Numbered from the stretch's first letter, positions 23,336 through 33,789 are shown. The stretch: DNA of 64,000 bases from Anoplolepis gracilipes (GCF_047496725.1 NW_027328669.1:1638501-1702500), one strand, 5' to 3'. The notes: generated by a model not told the origin, from the sequence alone. Translations and numbers: made by a program.

Positions 23336-23380
23336 TATAATATAGTCCCACTGTATCCGCGCATACACTTTTCTACCCAC

Positions 23381-23580
23381 ACAATAAATGGGTTGGGTTG
23401 GGTTATTTTCTTCAGAAGTGGAGCCCCCCGCAGGGGGGAGGAACCCACTGTATCCACGCATACATTTTTCACGCATAGAAAGTCTATGCGCGGGCATAGT
23501 GGGTTCCGCCCCCTGCGGGGGCTCCACTTCCAAAAAGAATAACCTAACCCAACCCATTTGTTGTGTGGGTAGTATTTTAA
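23381..23580. repeat. GC-rich palindromic core with TTAGGTT-like words, left element
   Basis: CAAATGGGTTGGGTTGGGTT on one side and its complement near 23543-23562 flank inverted GTGGAGCC...GGAACCCACT blocks. The same core occurs in the element at 30621-31648. Confidence 0.55.
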
Positions 23581-24074
23581 CGAGATCTACAACTTTTATT
23601 TGAAACATTTTTTTTTAATTTTCAGTATTTGATAAAATAATTGCAAAAAACGTCAATTTAAAAAAATTTTTATAACTTTTTAGTAAACAACGAGCGACGG
23701 AAAATGTCTATATTCTTGACCTTCTTAGAGGTTATCAAGAATAACATTCAGATAAAGCAGAACTCATTTGGCGCTGACTGTGTAAAGGTAAACATTTACC
23801 ACCCAAAAGTTACAAATGAATACAAAATTAATAACAAATTCAGTGCAGACAATAAAAAATAATAAAATCGATCAAAGACAAAATTAATAAATACGTACAT
23901 TCAAATAAAATAAAGGATGTAATAAAACGTGTTATAAACGTGAAAACAATTAAACATTTTGCTCGTTGATGTGAAATATTAATAAGATAAAACCAACACA
24001 GTAAAGAGACACGTCTTGTCAAGACGAATCATAAAACTAAACTGACAATTTTAAAAACATTTCAAACAATCTTT

Positions 24075-26133
24075 ATTATCTTGTCGTAAATATTATTTAG
24101 ATTTTTCACAGTGTCTCTTTGCAGGTTAATTGTGGTGTTAAATTTCTTGATAAAAAACATTTCCGCTATTTCTCTCTTTTTGACAAATTTTTCGTTATGT
24201 AAAATGCCTAGACTATCCCACTCAAATTCATGTCCAAATTTAGCTGTGTTTGCTAATTACACGTTGACATGATGGATGCAATTTTATATTGTTAAAATGT
24301 TCTTTAAGTCGTGTGTAAATGTCATTTAGTTTGACCTATATAAAGCGCATTACAATCTTTACAATGTATTTTATAAACGACATTAGTTCTATTGTCAGTG
24401 TGTAATCTATCTTTGCCGCGCTTTATCAATGTATTCAGTTTATTAGTTACAATCAAAGCAACGTTTAAACCGGTATCAAGTATTGAACGACGCAAACAAA
24501 AACTAAAATCTTTAACGTAAGGTAATGGCATAAAAAAGTTGTTCAGTTGCAATTTTTTCGTGGATTCATGATCATTGTTGTTTTTACGGTTTTTTAGAAT
24601 ATTAATCCTTTTCTGAATGTGTCGCCCAATAAGTTGTTCAGGGAAACAATTATTACGCAACGTTTTACAAACAATATTTATATTCTCTTTGTGGAATCTA
24701 ATATCCGAGAGCAGTAAGGTTGATCTACAAGATTATATATGGTATTGATTTTATATTTCATTGGATGGTTTGAATGAAAGTTTATTCATCTTTCCGACCA
24801 AGTAGGCTTCCTAAACCAGTTGGTTATAAGTGTATTGTCGACACACAAAACCGTTGTATTTAAAAAACTAATGGAATCGTTCTGTTCTATTTCAAATGTA
24901 AATTTCAAGTGAGGGTGAAAATTATTAAAAGTCTCTAACATCTCATCAATACCTGTGCGTGGAACTAATGCAAAAATGTCGTCAACATATCTATAATAGA
25001 CAGAAACGTTAAAACTTAATAAATTTAAACAATGTGACTCTAAATCATCCATGACAATGTCGGCCAGAATCGGAGATAAGGGAGAGCCCATAGGGCTTCC
25101 AAAGATTTGTTCGTAAAAGTGGCCGTTAAAGCTAAAACTAGTCGAATCCAAAATCATTTCAACTATATGTATAAATTGAGGAAGATTGAAACTAGTGACA
25201 GAAGTAATGTCATTCCACCGTTTTTTGATGGCATTTAAAACTAAATCCTTAGGGATATTAGTAAATAACGAACTCACATCCAATGATATTATCACATCAT
25301 TATTATCGATAATAATATCCTTGATCTTTGTAAAAAAGGACCAACCGTCCTTAATATGTGAGACTAGTTTTATAATTGAACTCTGTAATATATCTTGTAT
25401 ATATGTAGAGACATTATACAAAGGGATACCAACCGACGAAACAATAATTCTTAATGGAAATCCTGGTTTATGAACCTTAGGCAAACCATAACAACGAGGT
25501 AAATTACCATTAGTGCACTTAAGATGTTTATAAGTTCTTTCATCGATCAACTCATTATTAAGCCATGATTTTAATAATGTATTTATCTTATTTGTAAGTG
25601 GTTTGATCGGATCTTTATTTATTTTCCTATAAGTAGATTCATCATTCAATAACGATTCTATTTTTAACAAATAATTAGTCTTATTCATCACAACAGTGGA
25701 CTGCCCTTTGTCAGTTTTAGTGACTTAAATATCTTTGTTGTCAAAATAAAACTTTTTTGAAAGCGAAAAAGTCCCAAGAACATGTTTGTCGACATAACTT
25801 ATATGCTTTTTCGAACTCAAAAATCTTTGAAGTGTGTTAGCAACAGAAATTCTAGTTGTTTCTAAAAGATCAGTGGAAATCTTATCTGAACACGACTCGA
25901 AATTTTTAACAACGTCTAATATATAATTGACACGATCATTACTGTGTGACGAATTTATAGGTAACGCAAAATTATCACCCAAGCTTAAAAGCATAGAGAC
26001 AGTATCAGGAATTGTCTTATTACTAATATTTAAAAACCATTTAGATTTGTCAATGTTTGAGAAAGGATCTTCTTTGAAATTATATTTCAGTTTTAAATTG
26101 TTGATCTTTTTTATTAAATTATTTTTTTATTTT
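24075..26133 (-). pseudogene. PLE3 reverse transcriptase / GIY-YIG endonuclease, few breaks
   Basis: Minus-strand order: KSKWFLNISNKTIPD (about 26040), TKTDKGQSTVVM (about 25715), RCYGLPKVHKPGFPLRIIVSS (about 25490), ISLDVSSLFTNIP (about 25275), QIFGSPMGSPLSPILADIV (about 25090), catalytic YRYVDD (about 24985), SFLNTTV (about 24860), then TNVVYKIHCKDCNALYIGQT (about 24385-24325). A 301-codon stretch (25691-24786) is uninterrupted. Breaks: a TAA replacing a likely leucine codon near 25725, disruption near 24780, and a stop just after IGQTK near 24322. The N-terminus is cut where the inverted right arm begins (about 26140). It is the best-preserved RT in the window but not intact. Confidence 0.78.
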
Positions 26134-26609
26134 AAAAAATAATCATGTCAATCTGTAATTAGCAAACACAGAGCTGAATTTGGATGGGATAGTCCAGGTA
26201 TTTTACATAACGAAAAATTTATCAAAAAGACAGAAATAGCGGAAATGTTTTTTATCAAGAAATTTAACACCAATTAACCTGCAAAGAGACACTGTGAAAA
26301 ATCTAAATAATATTTACGACAAGATAATAAAGGTCGTTTAAAATGTTTTTAAAATTGTCAGTTTAGTTTTAAGATTCGTCTTGACAAGACGTGTCTCTTT
26401 ACTGTTGTTGGTTTTATCTTACTAATATCTCACATCAACGAGCGAAATGTTTAATTGTTTTCACGTTTATAACACGTTTTATTACATTCTTTATTTTATT
26501 TGAATATACGTATTTATTAATTTTGTCTTTAATCGATTTTATTACTTTTTATTGCACTGAATTTGTTATTAATTTTGTATTCATTTGTAACTTTTGGCTT
26601 TTAGTGACA

Positions 26610-26646
26610 CTTGAAAAGGACCACAATCAGATGGTCGAAACGTCGT
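26610..26646 (+). ncRNA. PLE3 conserved terminal hairpin, right arm
   Basis: Plus strand: CTTGAAAAG, GACCA, a loop, TGGTC, GAAACGTCG. A perfect 5-bp helix sits directly before GAAAC, as helix II of a hammerhead would. The upstream half deviates from CUGANGA, so activity is doubtful. Confidence 0.35.
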
Positions 26647-26709
26647 GTTATTAAATAAAGGAATTTTTTGTCTAGTTTGGTCGTTTCTAATTATTCTGCT
26701 GTCTTTTAA

Positions 26710-27424
26710 CTCTTTGTGTTTCTTTCACTACCATCTATTAGACAAAGTATTGAAAAAGTATTAAAATCTTGCTCTTTTTTGATCAGGTCGAAAATTTTTC
26801 AATCTGCCAACTGTTCTGCAATTGCTAGGCATGCGGCGAGAAGAAACAGCTCACAGTTATTGTTAGGCGTGTATCAAAATTTTAGGAGAAGCGCTATACA
26901 AACGACAACGGCTATGTACGAACAATGCGTAATAATGGATTCTCGTGTCCTAGCGTACCAATGGGGTGTTTCTTCTTGTCGCACGCTAATACTCGCACTA
27001 ATTGGACAATATTTTTTAAATTAATTTTTTAATAATTATTGCGAAAATCACACAACACTATAGAACTTTTTTTGCAGTTTAATCGCTTTACCTGTAGATG
27101 AAAGGTTTTTTTTTACAAAATTACCGGACACCATATATATTGCATTACATCTTGAAATCTACGAAAATAATAATACACAGAGTGAAATAAAATGTCAAAA
27201 TTTCTGGAGCGTGTATCAATAAGCCATTTCTTCATTATATACTCTACTGCTTTATTTCATAATACTTTTCGATAATTCTAAAAATTTTAGTACTATTTTA
27301 TATTTTTGTTAAAAATTTTTTTGTTTTTTTTGTCATTTTTCCCAAAATGAAGGAAAAACGAAGAAAGACTATTTAAAGGATTTTTTTCTTATTATTTCCC
27401 AATTATTGTTTATCGATCCCCCAT
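26710..27424. other. Intergenic DNA, nothing recognised
   Basis: A 102-codon plus-strand frame (26716-27024) has no recognisable domain, no promoter context and no homologous copy in the window, so I do not call it a gene. The word ACCGGACACC at about 27123 resembles the right end of the MITE at 44258-44684 and may be a fragment. Confidence 0.35.
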
Positions 27425-28160
27425 ACACCGAAACTTTTACATTTAATTTCAAGACACCTTGTATATACTATCGAGAAAGAATAATGTTATGAACTATAAA
27501 AGATACTGAAGTAATATTTATATCCAAAAAGAATATGAAAATATTTTTAATAAAATACGAATATTTATCTTTGTAATTCTCTGATGCATTGAATTTGAGG
27601 ACGAACTAAATGCACTTGCAAGCTGCATTAACAATTTCTTGATTAATAAAAATCTCTGGAATAGCACATAGATGATAATGTTAAAGATTAAATATTATTG
27701 ATCAATGATTGAGCTATCATATAATAAAGCAATAGATTATATGTTAAAATATCTTCAAGTAGTAAAATAATAATAGGTATGATTAAAAATAGAGGACTGA
27801 AAACGAACGTCGCGAAAATAGCCAATACTTCAATATTTTTTGTTGGTTGTTTGTAGACTTTTCTTTCTTTCTTGCTCTTCCAATCGAGGTCCTTCAGTTT
27901 GTTCATTAATTCAGATTATGGTGTTGTCTAATGCCGTGGTAAACGTAATAGATTACTTTATTCATGTAGTATATAATCTGGAATGTGATGCTTTTGATGT
28001 TATCAAAAACGGAAGACTCATCAGAAATCATGAACTATGATACAAGGAAGATACTAGGAAGTAAATGATACGTAGGATTATTGTAACAGATTTAGACTAC
28101 TATTGGATCTAAAATGTCCCCTATTGAGTTGTCTCTCACTTCAGATACTATTTCCATCTT
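27425..28160 (-). pseudogene. Gustatory-receptor exon 1 pseudogene
   Basis: Decayed copy of exon 1 of the receptor at 7357-8032. The shared peptide words NIEVLAIFATFVFS, LLLYYMIAQSLINN and an LMNKLKDLDW-like stretch align with NIEILAILVIIVFS, LLLYYMIAQSLINN and KIKNLDKQ in the parent gene. The frame is broken several times, including a frameshift near 27690. The noncoding sequence just downstream of exon 1 in the parent (about 7230-7350) is also present, but exon 2 is absent. It arose by segmental duplication, not by retrotransposition. Confidence 0.7.
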
Positions 28161-28630
28161 TTGTCTTCTTATTAATTGATAAGATTGTTTTACAATTGTA
28201 AATTAATTACATCAAAGTTATATTTTTGATATAGAATATTTTGAAGAAAAAACATTGAAATTTTTTTCTAGAAGCAATGTAAGACACCGACAAGTACATA
28301 ATATGTTTTCCCTGATATATCAAATAGAATACAGGGCATTACCATTGTAATATTAACAAATAAATGTATATTAGCTATTATAAATATAATGTAATTTTAA
28401 TTGATCATTAGGCAAAAAAAAGAAATAATATTCACGCATACATGGCAGAGAGTGTTTTAATAAAATATTGCGAGATTGAACCGTGGGATCTTTATTTCTG
28501 CTATAAATACATACACACACACGCATGCACACGCGCTCATGCATACATTTTAAACAGAATTGCAATGGTTCGAATTCATAACGGCATTTTAAATCAAAAT
28601 TTTTCATTATTTAGCGTAAAATCCATACTT
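28161..28630. repeat. Upstream flank duplicated with the receptor pseudogene
   Basis: Matches 8033-8470 in order, with substitutions and small gaps. It includes an ACAC-rich insertion near 28510-28540 not present in the parent flank. Confidence 0.55.
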
Positions 28631-29125
28631 CTTTTAGATAACATCTCAGCGAAAAACTATCTTCTCATATATTTTGCAATAGCGCATTTTGAAAAGAAGA
28701 ATTTGAATTTTCACGCACTTTTTATTTCACGAGTAACGTCAAATGATTCACTCCATGCAACTCAGGAAACTAGATTTTCTATTAATTAATTTTGTAGGTC
28801 TTGACTGTGTCATTTGCTATTACGAAAATTAATTCTACAATTGGCATTAAAAGCTTTTCAAAATATACAAACCTCAAACTTCATCCTTATTTCCTAAGCT
28901 TTGATACGATAATTATTATTCACTATTACAATTATTAACTGTGTAATGATTATTAAATTTATTATAAGTATTTGAAGTTTCATAATTGTTTTCCTGTTTT
29001 TCTATTGTATCACTTCTTCTTTGACTGACAATGAATGTATTTATATACAACATAAAAAACTAAAATATATAAAATAGGAATTATAATGAATAAATAAATT
29101 CAGTGTTCTCTTAAATATAAACTAA
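28631..29125. other. AT-rich intergenic DNA, nothing recognised
   Basis: No supported feature. Confidence 0.4.
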
Positions 29126-29849
29126 AGTATAAAATGTAAACGGCGATAGAGAGCAAAAATGTGTCCTGACTAAGGTAAATACACTCAATCTATGATAAAT
29201 TAAATAACAAAGTTTGAGTATAATGGATTATTTATCCACTAATCTTACATATATCGTAACATGTTCAAGTAATAAATCACATACAAAAAATTTTTTGAAA
29301 AATCGCAACCCACAAATTTACAAAATCGGAGATATTATAAAAGAATAGAATTAATTACTTAAAATGCGTACGTTTCGAGCTCAATTTTGAGTCTTCTTCA
29401 GCGCTATGATTACATATAATAATAAGAACATTATATAAACACGAAACTCGCACCATTTTTTGACATTATAGGAACGTCCTCCGCAGTACACGGATTTGAG
29501 TCAACTAATTATTATCAACCGTCACAGAATATCGTATGAGAGTGAGTGACTTCCCAACATATATCGAATAGTGATAATACAGAGTGTTTTATTTTGTTTT
29601 ACATGAAAAACTACAATATTTTCTATTCTTTTATAATATCTCCGATTTTGTAAATTTGCGAGTTGCGATTTTTCAAAAAATTTTTTGTATGTGATTTATT
29701 ACTTGAACATGTTACAATATATGTAAGATTAATGGATAAATAATCCATTATACTCAAACTTTGTTATTTAATTTATCATAGATTGAGTGTATTTACCTTA
29801 GTCAGGACACATTTTTGCTCTCTATCGCCGTTTACATTTTATACTTTCG
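29126..29849. mobile_element. PLE-type foldback: ~225-bp inverted arms around a PLE terminal motif
   Basis: 29126-29352 is the reverse complement of about 29617-29849 with few mismatches (outer words AGTATAAAATGTAAACGG and the CGATAGAGAGC block). The loop (about 265 bp) contains, on the minus strand, CTGAAGAAGACTC...GAGCTCGAAACG, the same terminal motif as in PLE1-3. No coding sequence remains. It looks like the collapsed inverted ends of a fourth PLE family. Confidence 0.6.
29371..29401 (-). ncRNA. Hammerhead-like motif in the 29.4-kb foldback
   Basis: Minus strand: CTGAAGA, then AGACTCAAAATTGAGCT, then CGAAACG. CUGANGA and GAAAC are both intact, with an internal CTCAA/TTGAG helix. Among the candidates here it best keeps both core halves, together with PLE1. 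Confidence 0.4.
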
Positions 29850-30229
29850 GAATTATAATTTTTATATTAAAATATATTTATGAAATATCTTGTAAATAGG
29901 CAGTTTCTGAGATTTATATTTGTAATCACGTCTTTGTTGACGAACATTCGCGACTGTGTCTCCAGCAGTGATGCTGGATGGAATACGCGGCTCACGGCTT
30001 CGTATGACGCACACAGAAGCGTGAGCCGTGTACGTGTGAGCTCGGTGCCTCGGCTAACTTCGGATAGCAGAAAAGGACAGATATATGTTTTTTGTCCTCT
30101 TCTCACTCTCTACTGAGTTGACGAGGCAACACGGCATCGGCACGTAGCTCGCGGCTCGCTTCTTGTCTCTTGTATAGTTTTTCTCTCACCCCTCACAGCT
30201 TATTTATTATATAAAATCATTTTATTATA
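29850..30229. other. GC-richer segment, possible small reading frame, not assigned
   Basis: 29880-30116 encodes a 78-residue plus-strand frame starting MKYLVNRQFLRFIFVITSLL, hydrophobic like a signal peptide, then a basic Ser/Arg-rich stretch. A comparable minus-strand frame overlaps it. There are no relatives in the window, so coding is unproven. Confidence 0.2.
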
Positions 30230-30427
30230 CAGGATGTCCAGTAATAACCGCCCCACTTTTCATAGGCAGATAGAGCAGGTCAAACCGAATAGAAAAGTCC
30301 TTTACCATTTTGCGATCTTCGTAATAATTACCGAGAAATTAATTAACAAAGATTGACAAATCCGCGCGAGTATAAGCGAACAGGGAAAGATCCATCCCAC
30401 TACTACGCGGTTACTAGTTGCTAAGCA
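30230..30427. mobile_element. Half copy of the CAGGGTGCCCGGTAAT foldback MITE
   Basis: CAGGATGTCCAGTAATAACC after TA, then GGCAGATAGAGCAGGTCAAA and GAAAAGTCCTTTACCATTTT, matching the left arm of the element at 44258-44684 over about 195 bp. The right arm is absent. Confidence 0.65.
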
Positions 30428-30611
30428 CGACTAAAATATTAATTTTTCGATTTTTTTTTTAAAGAAACAACCATGTATTTTTTTTATGATTATTATTATG
30501 TGCTAAAAAGTATTAAAATAAGATAATCGAAAAATTAATATTTTACGAGATATTTCGTATTTGATGTCAAAATATCGGAACTTTCAAGCCTCAACTCGAA
30601 AAATACTTCAT
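30428..30611. repeat. Small hairpin in AT-rich spacer
   Basis: AAAATATTAATTTTTCGAT (about 30433) is repeated as its reverse complement near 30526-30544 with a loop of about 75 bases. Nothing else is recognised. Confidence 0.45.
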
Positions 30612-30620
30612 GAAAAAAAA

Positions 30621-31648
30621 TGGTAAATATACTGTTTAGGGGAGGATGCTCCAATGTCCTTGATCTTGACATATGTTGTCAAGGTCATCACCCTGAGTAA
30701 CGCTTAAAAGCCGTCGCTCGTTGTTTACTAAAAAGTTACAAAAATTTTTTTAAATTGACGTTTTTTGCAATTATTTTATCAAATACTGAAAATTTTAAAA
30801 ATTGTTTCAAATAAAAATTGTAGGTCTCTTTAAAATACACATTTTATATTCTACCCATTTTTATTATACGAGTGATAGTTTTCGAGAAAAATAACGATAA
30901 AAACTCTAAACCTTATACAATATTAATTATAACATAATATATAATATGGTCTCATTGTATCCGCGCATACACTTTCCTACCCACACAACAAATGGGTTGG
31001 GTTAGGTTAGGTTATTTTTTTGGAAGTGGAGCCTCTCGTAGGGATGCGGAACCCACTGTATCCGCGCATACACTTTCTACACATATACTTTCCTACCCAC
31101 ACAACAAATGGGTTGAGTTAGGTTATTTTTTTTGAAAGTGGAGCCCCCCGCAGGAGGGCGGAACCCACTATGCTCGCGCATAGACTTTCTGTGCATGAAA
31201 AGTGTATGCGTGGATACAGTGGGTTCCGCACCCTTACAAGAGACTCCACTTCCAAAAAAAAACCTAACCCAACCCATTTGTCGTGTGGGTAGGAAAGTGT
31301 ATGCGCGGATACAGTGGGACTATATTATATATGTTATTATAATTAATATTGCATGAGATTTATAGTCTTTATCGTTGTTTTTCTCGAAAACTATCACTCG
31401 TATAATAAAAATGTATAGGATATAAAACGTGTATTTTGAAGAGACTTACAATTTTTATTTGAAATATTTTTTTAAATTTCCAGTATTTGATAAAATAATT
31501 GCAAAAAACGTCAATTTTTGTATGTAACTTTTTAGTAAACAACGAGCAACGGCTAAAACCTTTTAAGCGTTACTGAGGGAGATGACCTTGACAACATATG
31601 TCAAAGTCAAGGACATCAGAGCATCCTCCCCTAAACAGGATATTTACC
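30621..31648. mobile_element. Long-TIR (Mutator-like) non-autonomous element, second copy
   Basis: Starts GGTAAATATACTGTTTAGGG and ends with its near-complement TCCTG-TATTTACC. The inverted arms are about 390 bp each and share most of the blocks seen in the 21994-23800 element. Flanking 9-mers AAAAAAAAT (30612-30620) and AAAAATATT (31649-31657) agree at 7 of 9 positions. The AT-rich context makes this weak evidence for the duplication. The centre holds inverted GC-rich blocks and TTAGGTTAGGTTA-like words. No transposase. Confidence 0.68.
30982..31290. repeat. GC-rich palindromic core with TTAGGTT-like words, second copy
   Basis: CAAATGGGTTGGGTTAGG near 30990, a second copy near 31105, and the inverted form near 31262-31280. 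Between them lie GTGGAGCCCCCCGCAGGAGG and its partially complementary block at 31216-31255. The same arrangement occurs at 23381-23580. Confidence 0.55.
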
Positions 31649-31674
31649 AAAAATATTTTATTATAGTGTTTTGG

Positions 31675-31890
31675 AAAGCTCTCGAGGTAAGTTACAAGAA
31701 TATATAATAAAAAATAATAAGTTCCATTTAAGAAATTAGAGGTGACCTTCACGTAACCTTCAAATGACTATCCAAGGTCAAACCAATGGTACCATTGTAT
31801 GGTCCCCTCGAAACCATATAACTTTTGTCTGAAACATTTTTTTCTAATACCCTATTCCTTCGAGATATTGTACCGGTATTTTTTATACAC
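31675..31890. repeat. Dispersed repeat, second copy of the pair with 5490-5830
   Basis: AAAGCTCTCGAGGTAAG, TTTAAGAAATTAGAGGTGAC and TGTCTGAAACATTTTT occur in the same order as in the first copy. It directly follows the end of the long-TIR element. Confidence 0.5.
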
Positions 31891-32097
31891 TCTGTACATG
31901 TATATATAAATGCAGCAAAAAGAATTCAGGTGTTGTTCCGAAAAGGGAACCCCTCCGATTTTGATGAATTTTTACAAGTAGTTTCAAGGAATCATATTAA
32001 GATAATCTGTGAAGGTCTCACATGTGGGTTTTCAATAGTTAAAACAATACAAACAAAAAACCTAAATTAAATTAAATATATTTTCAATATTTTCATA

Positions 32098-32100
32098 ACA

Positions 32101-32142
<42 letters not shown>

Positions 32143-32310
32143 GGAGGGGGGGCCTTTGGCCCCTTCTCCCGCGCCCACCCTGTCCATTTTGCTTCGCGTG
32201 GAAAGTTGCAAACCCATGTGAACTTTGCTTTGTCTTGCAACATACATGCGAAGCAAGGTGAACGGGGTGGGTGCGGGGGGGGCGTCAAAAACCCCCCTTG
32301 CACTCCCCCC
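32098..32310. repeat. (CA)n microsatellite and a GC-rich G/C-tract segment
   Basis: (CA)n from about 32098 to 32140, then GGGGAGGGGG and a GC-rich stretch ending in a run of Cs near 32310. Long frames on both strands here are low-complexity artefacts. Confidence 0.7.
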
Positions 32311-32396
32311 CCCATGTGTGTGATTATGAAAATATTGAAAATATATCAAGATAAAACAACAAAAACAATAATTATGGCATTTCGAAATAAAACAAT

Positions 32397-32530
32397 TTTT
32401 GTTTATAATTTTCTAACAAACAACGAGTGACAGCTAAAACCTTTTAATTAATACTCAAGATCATGACCTTAACAACATATGTCAAGGTCAAGGTCATTGG
32501 GGCTGGATCCCCTATTCGGCATTTTTACCA
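32397..32530. repeat. Single arm of the long-TIR repeat family (inverted)
   Basis: AACAACGAGTGACAGCTAAAACC, CATGACCTTAACAACATATG, TCAAGGTCAAGGTCATTGG and CATTTTTACC match the right arms of the two longer elements in order. It is a fragment, oriented like the 31.6-kb right arm. Confidence 0.55.
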
Positions 32531-32661
32531 CAAAATTAAATAACCTGAAGGTAGGACCTTGATAAATAATCTCAAGATATCAATATCACCTACAAAAACT
32601 CATCCCAATCGGAAGGGTTCCTCTTTCGGAACTACAGCTTAATTATATATTATTATTAACA

Positions 32662-32684
32662 TCTATATATATAAATAGAGTCCG

Positions 32685-32744
<60 letters not shown>

Positions 32745-33789
32745 ACCGCGAACTTCTTCCACATTTGTGGACCGATTTTCATAAAATTGATATCAAAATT
32801 TCGCAATTTTTTAGGAGATGACTAGTAGGTGATTTTTTTATATAAGTTTTATCTCACCTACGCATCCACCCACGCACCCATCCACGCGCGCGAGTATTTA
32901 TCTACCGATTTTCATGAAATTGGTATCAAAATTTCGCAATTTTTTCGGAAAAGGCTGCTATGTGGTTTTTTATAGGCTTTGTCCACCCACAAATCCGTCC
33001 ACGCGTATGCGCATTTATGGACCGATTTTCACGAAATTGGTATCAAAATTTCGCAAATTTTAAGAAGATGACTAATGGGTGTTTTTTTTTAAGTATTGTG
33101 TTACCCACGCATCCACCCACGCATCTGTCCACGCCCGCAAGGAATTATATATAAGTGCGATCCGTCTGTCTGTCTGTCTGTCTGTCTGTCTGATCGCAAA
33201 CTACTTCCACATTTGTGAACCGATTTTCACGAAATTGGTATCAAAATTTCGCAAATTTAAATTTCATAACAAAAAAATTATTTTCGCTATCGCAAATTTA
33301 AATTTCATAACAAAAAAATTAATTTCGCTATTTATCGCATTAAGATCTGCGTTTGGTTCTAAAAGAGCCTTTTAAAATAATGCGTAAACAAAAAAAATTT
33401 TAAAAAGAGTATAATAATTAAATACTAAAAAAAATGAAATAGAGTGGGTGAAAAAAAGGTATGTTTTTTTGAAAAAAATTTTTTTTAATTTTCACATTTG
33501 TGGACCGATTCCTACGAAATTGGTACCAAAATGTTATAAATTTTTCGAGGACGATTGCTATGTGGTTTTTTCTAAATTTTTAAATTTTTTTCATATAAGA
33601 GGCTATGTTTTCAAAAAAAAATTTTTTTTCCAAATTACTCTGCCAATGTTCAAAATGTTTCGAAAATCGAGAAATCACATTTTTATAATTTTTTATATTT
33701 TTAATTATAGAGGTTTTTGAGAAAAAATAGCGACGTCAGTGTTGGATAAAGGCTTTGAGGCTCGCGCGAAGCACGAGACGAAAAGCTAG
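32662..33789 (+). mobile_element. Non-autonomous Helitron-like element
   Basis: Begins TCTATATATATAAATAGAGT after an A and ends CTCG...CGAG, ACGAAAAG, CTAG before a T. That matches the Helitron pattern: 5' TC, a short hairpin 8-12 bases before CTRR, and insertion between A and T. The interior has a (TA)n tract (32689-32739), a (GTCT)n tract (about 33162-33192), and five or more copies of a GGACCGATTTTCACGAAATT-like unit, common in short Helitrons of arthropods. No Rep/helicase gene is present. Confidence 0.62.
32753..33530 (+). repeat. Iterated ~145-160-bp unit inside the Helitron
   Basis: The block CCGATTTTCA(C/T)GAAATTGGTATCAAAATTTCGCAA recurs near 32771, 32907, 33023, 33220 and 33507, usually followed by GATGACT or a CTATGTGGTTTTTT block and a CCACCCACGCATCC block. 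The copies are diverged but ordered. Confidence 0.6.

Larger units (their letters stand above)
21994..23800. mobile_element. Long-TIR (Mutator-like) non-autonomous element with 9-bp target duplication
   Basis: ACCCAAAAG lies at 21985-21993 and again at 23801-23809, a perfect 9-bp direct repeat. The ends GGTAAATGTTTACC... (21994) and ...GGTAAACATTTACC (to 23800) are inverted over about 100 bp. Further inside is a second inverted pair: CTTGACATATGTTGTCAAGG, the CGTCGCTCG block and the TTTTTGCAATTATTTTATC block. The right side lacks roughly 130 bp of this. Nine-base duplications with long inverted repeats fit the Mutator superfamily. No transposase is present. The insertion interrupts the left arm of PLE3. 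Confidence 0.72.
21875..26709 (-). mobile_element. PLE3: Penelope-like retroelement with ~590-bp inverted arms, left arm split by an insertion
   Basis: Outer ends TTAAAAGACAGCAGAATAATT (21875) and its reverse complement (ending 26709). The arms are 21875-21992 plus 23801-24272 on the left and about 26142-26709 on the right. The centre codes on the minus strand for RT. The left arm continues the minus-strand gene into the endonuclease tail, and the right arm is an inverted copy of that tail. This is the same head-to-head layout as PLE1 with shorter arms. The left arm is interrupted by a 1.8-kb element with a 9-bp duplication. Confidence 0.8.

Noticed and set aside
22779..23608. Several short frames inside the nested MITE and GC-rich core
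   Set aside because: They lie in inverted repeat arms, appear on both strands and show no domain.
26716..27024. 102-codon plus-strand frame as a gene
   Set aside because: No domain, no homologous copy in the window, no promoter or splice support.
30612..31657. Calling a firm 9-bp duplication for the second long-TIR element
   Set aside because: The flanks are A-rich, so 7 of 9 agreement is weak. Only the 21994-23800 copy has a convincing duplication.
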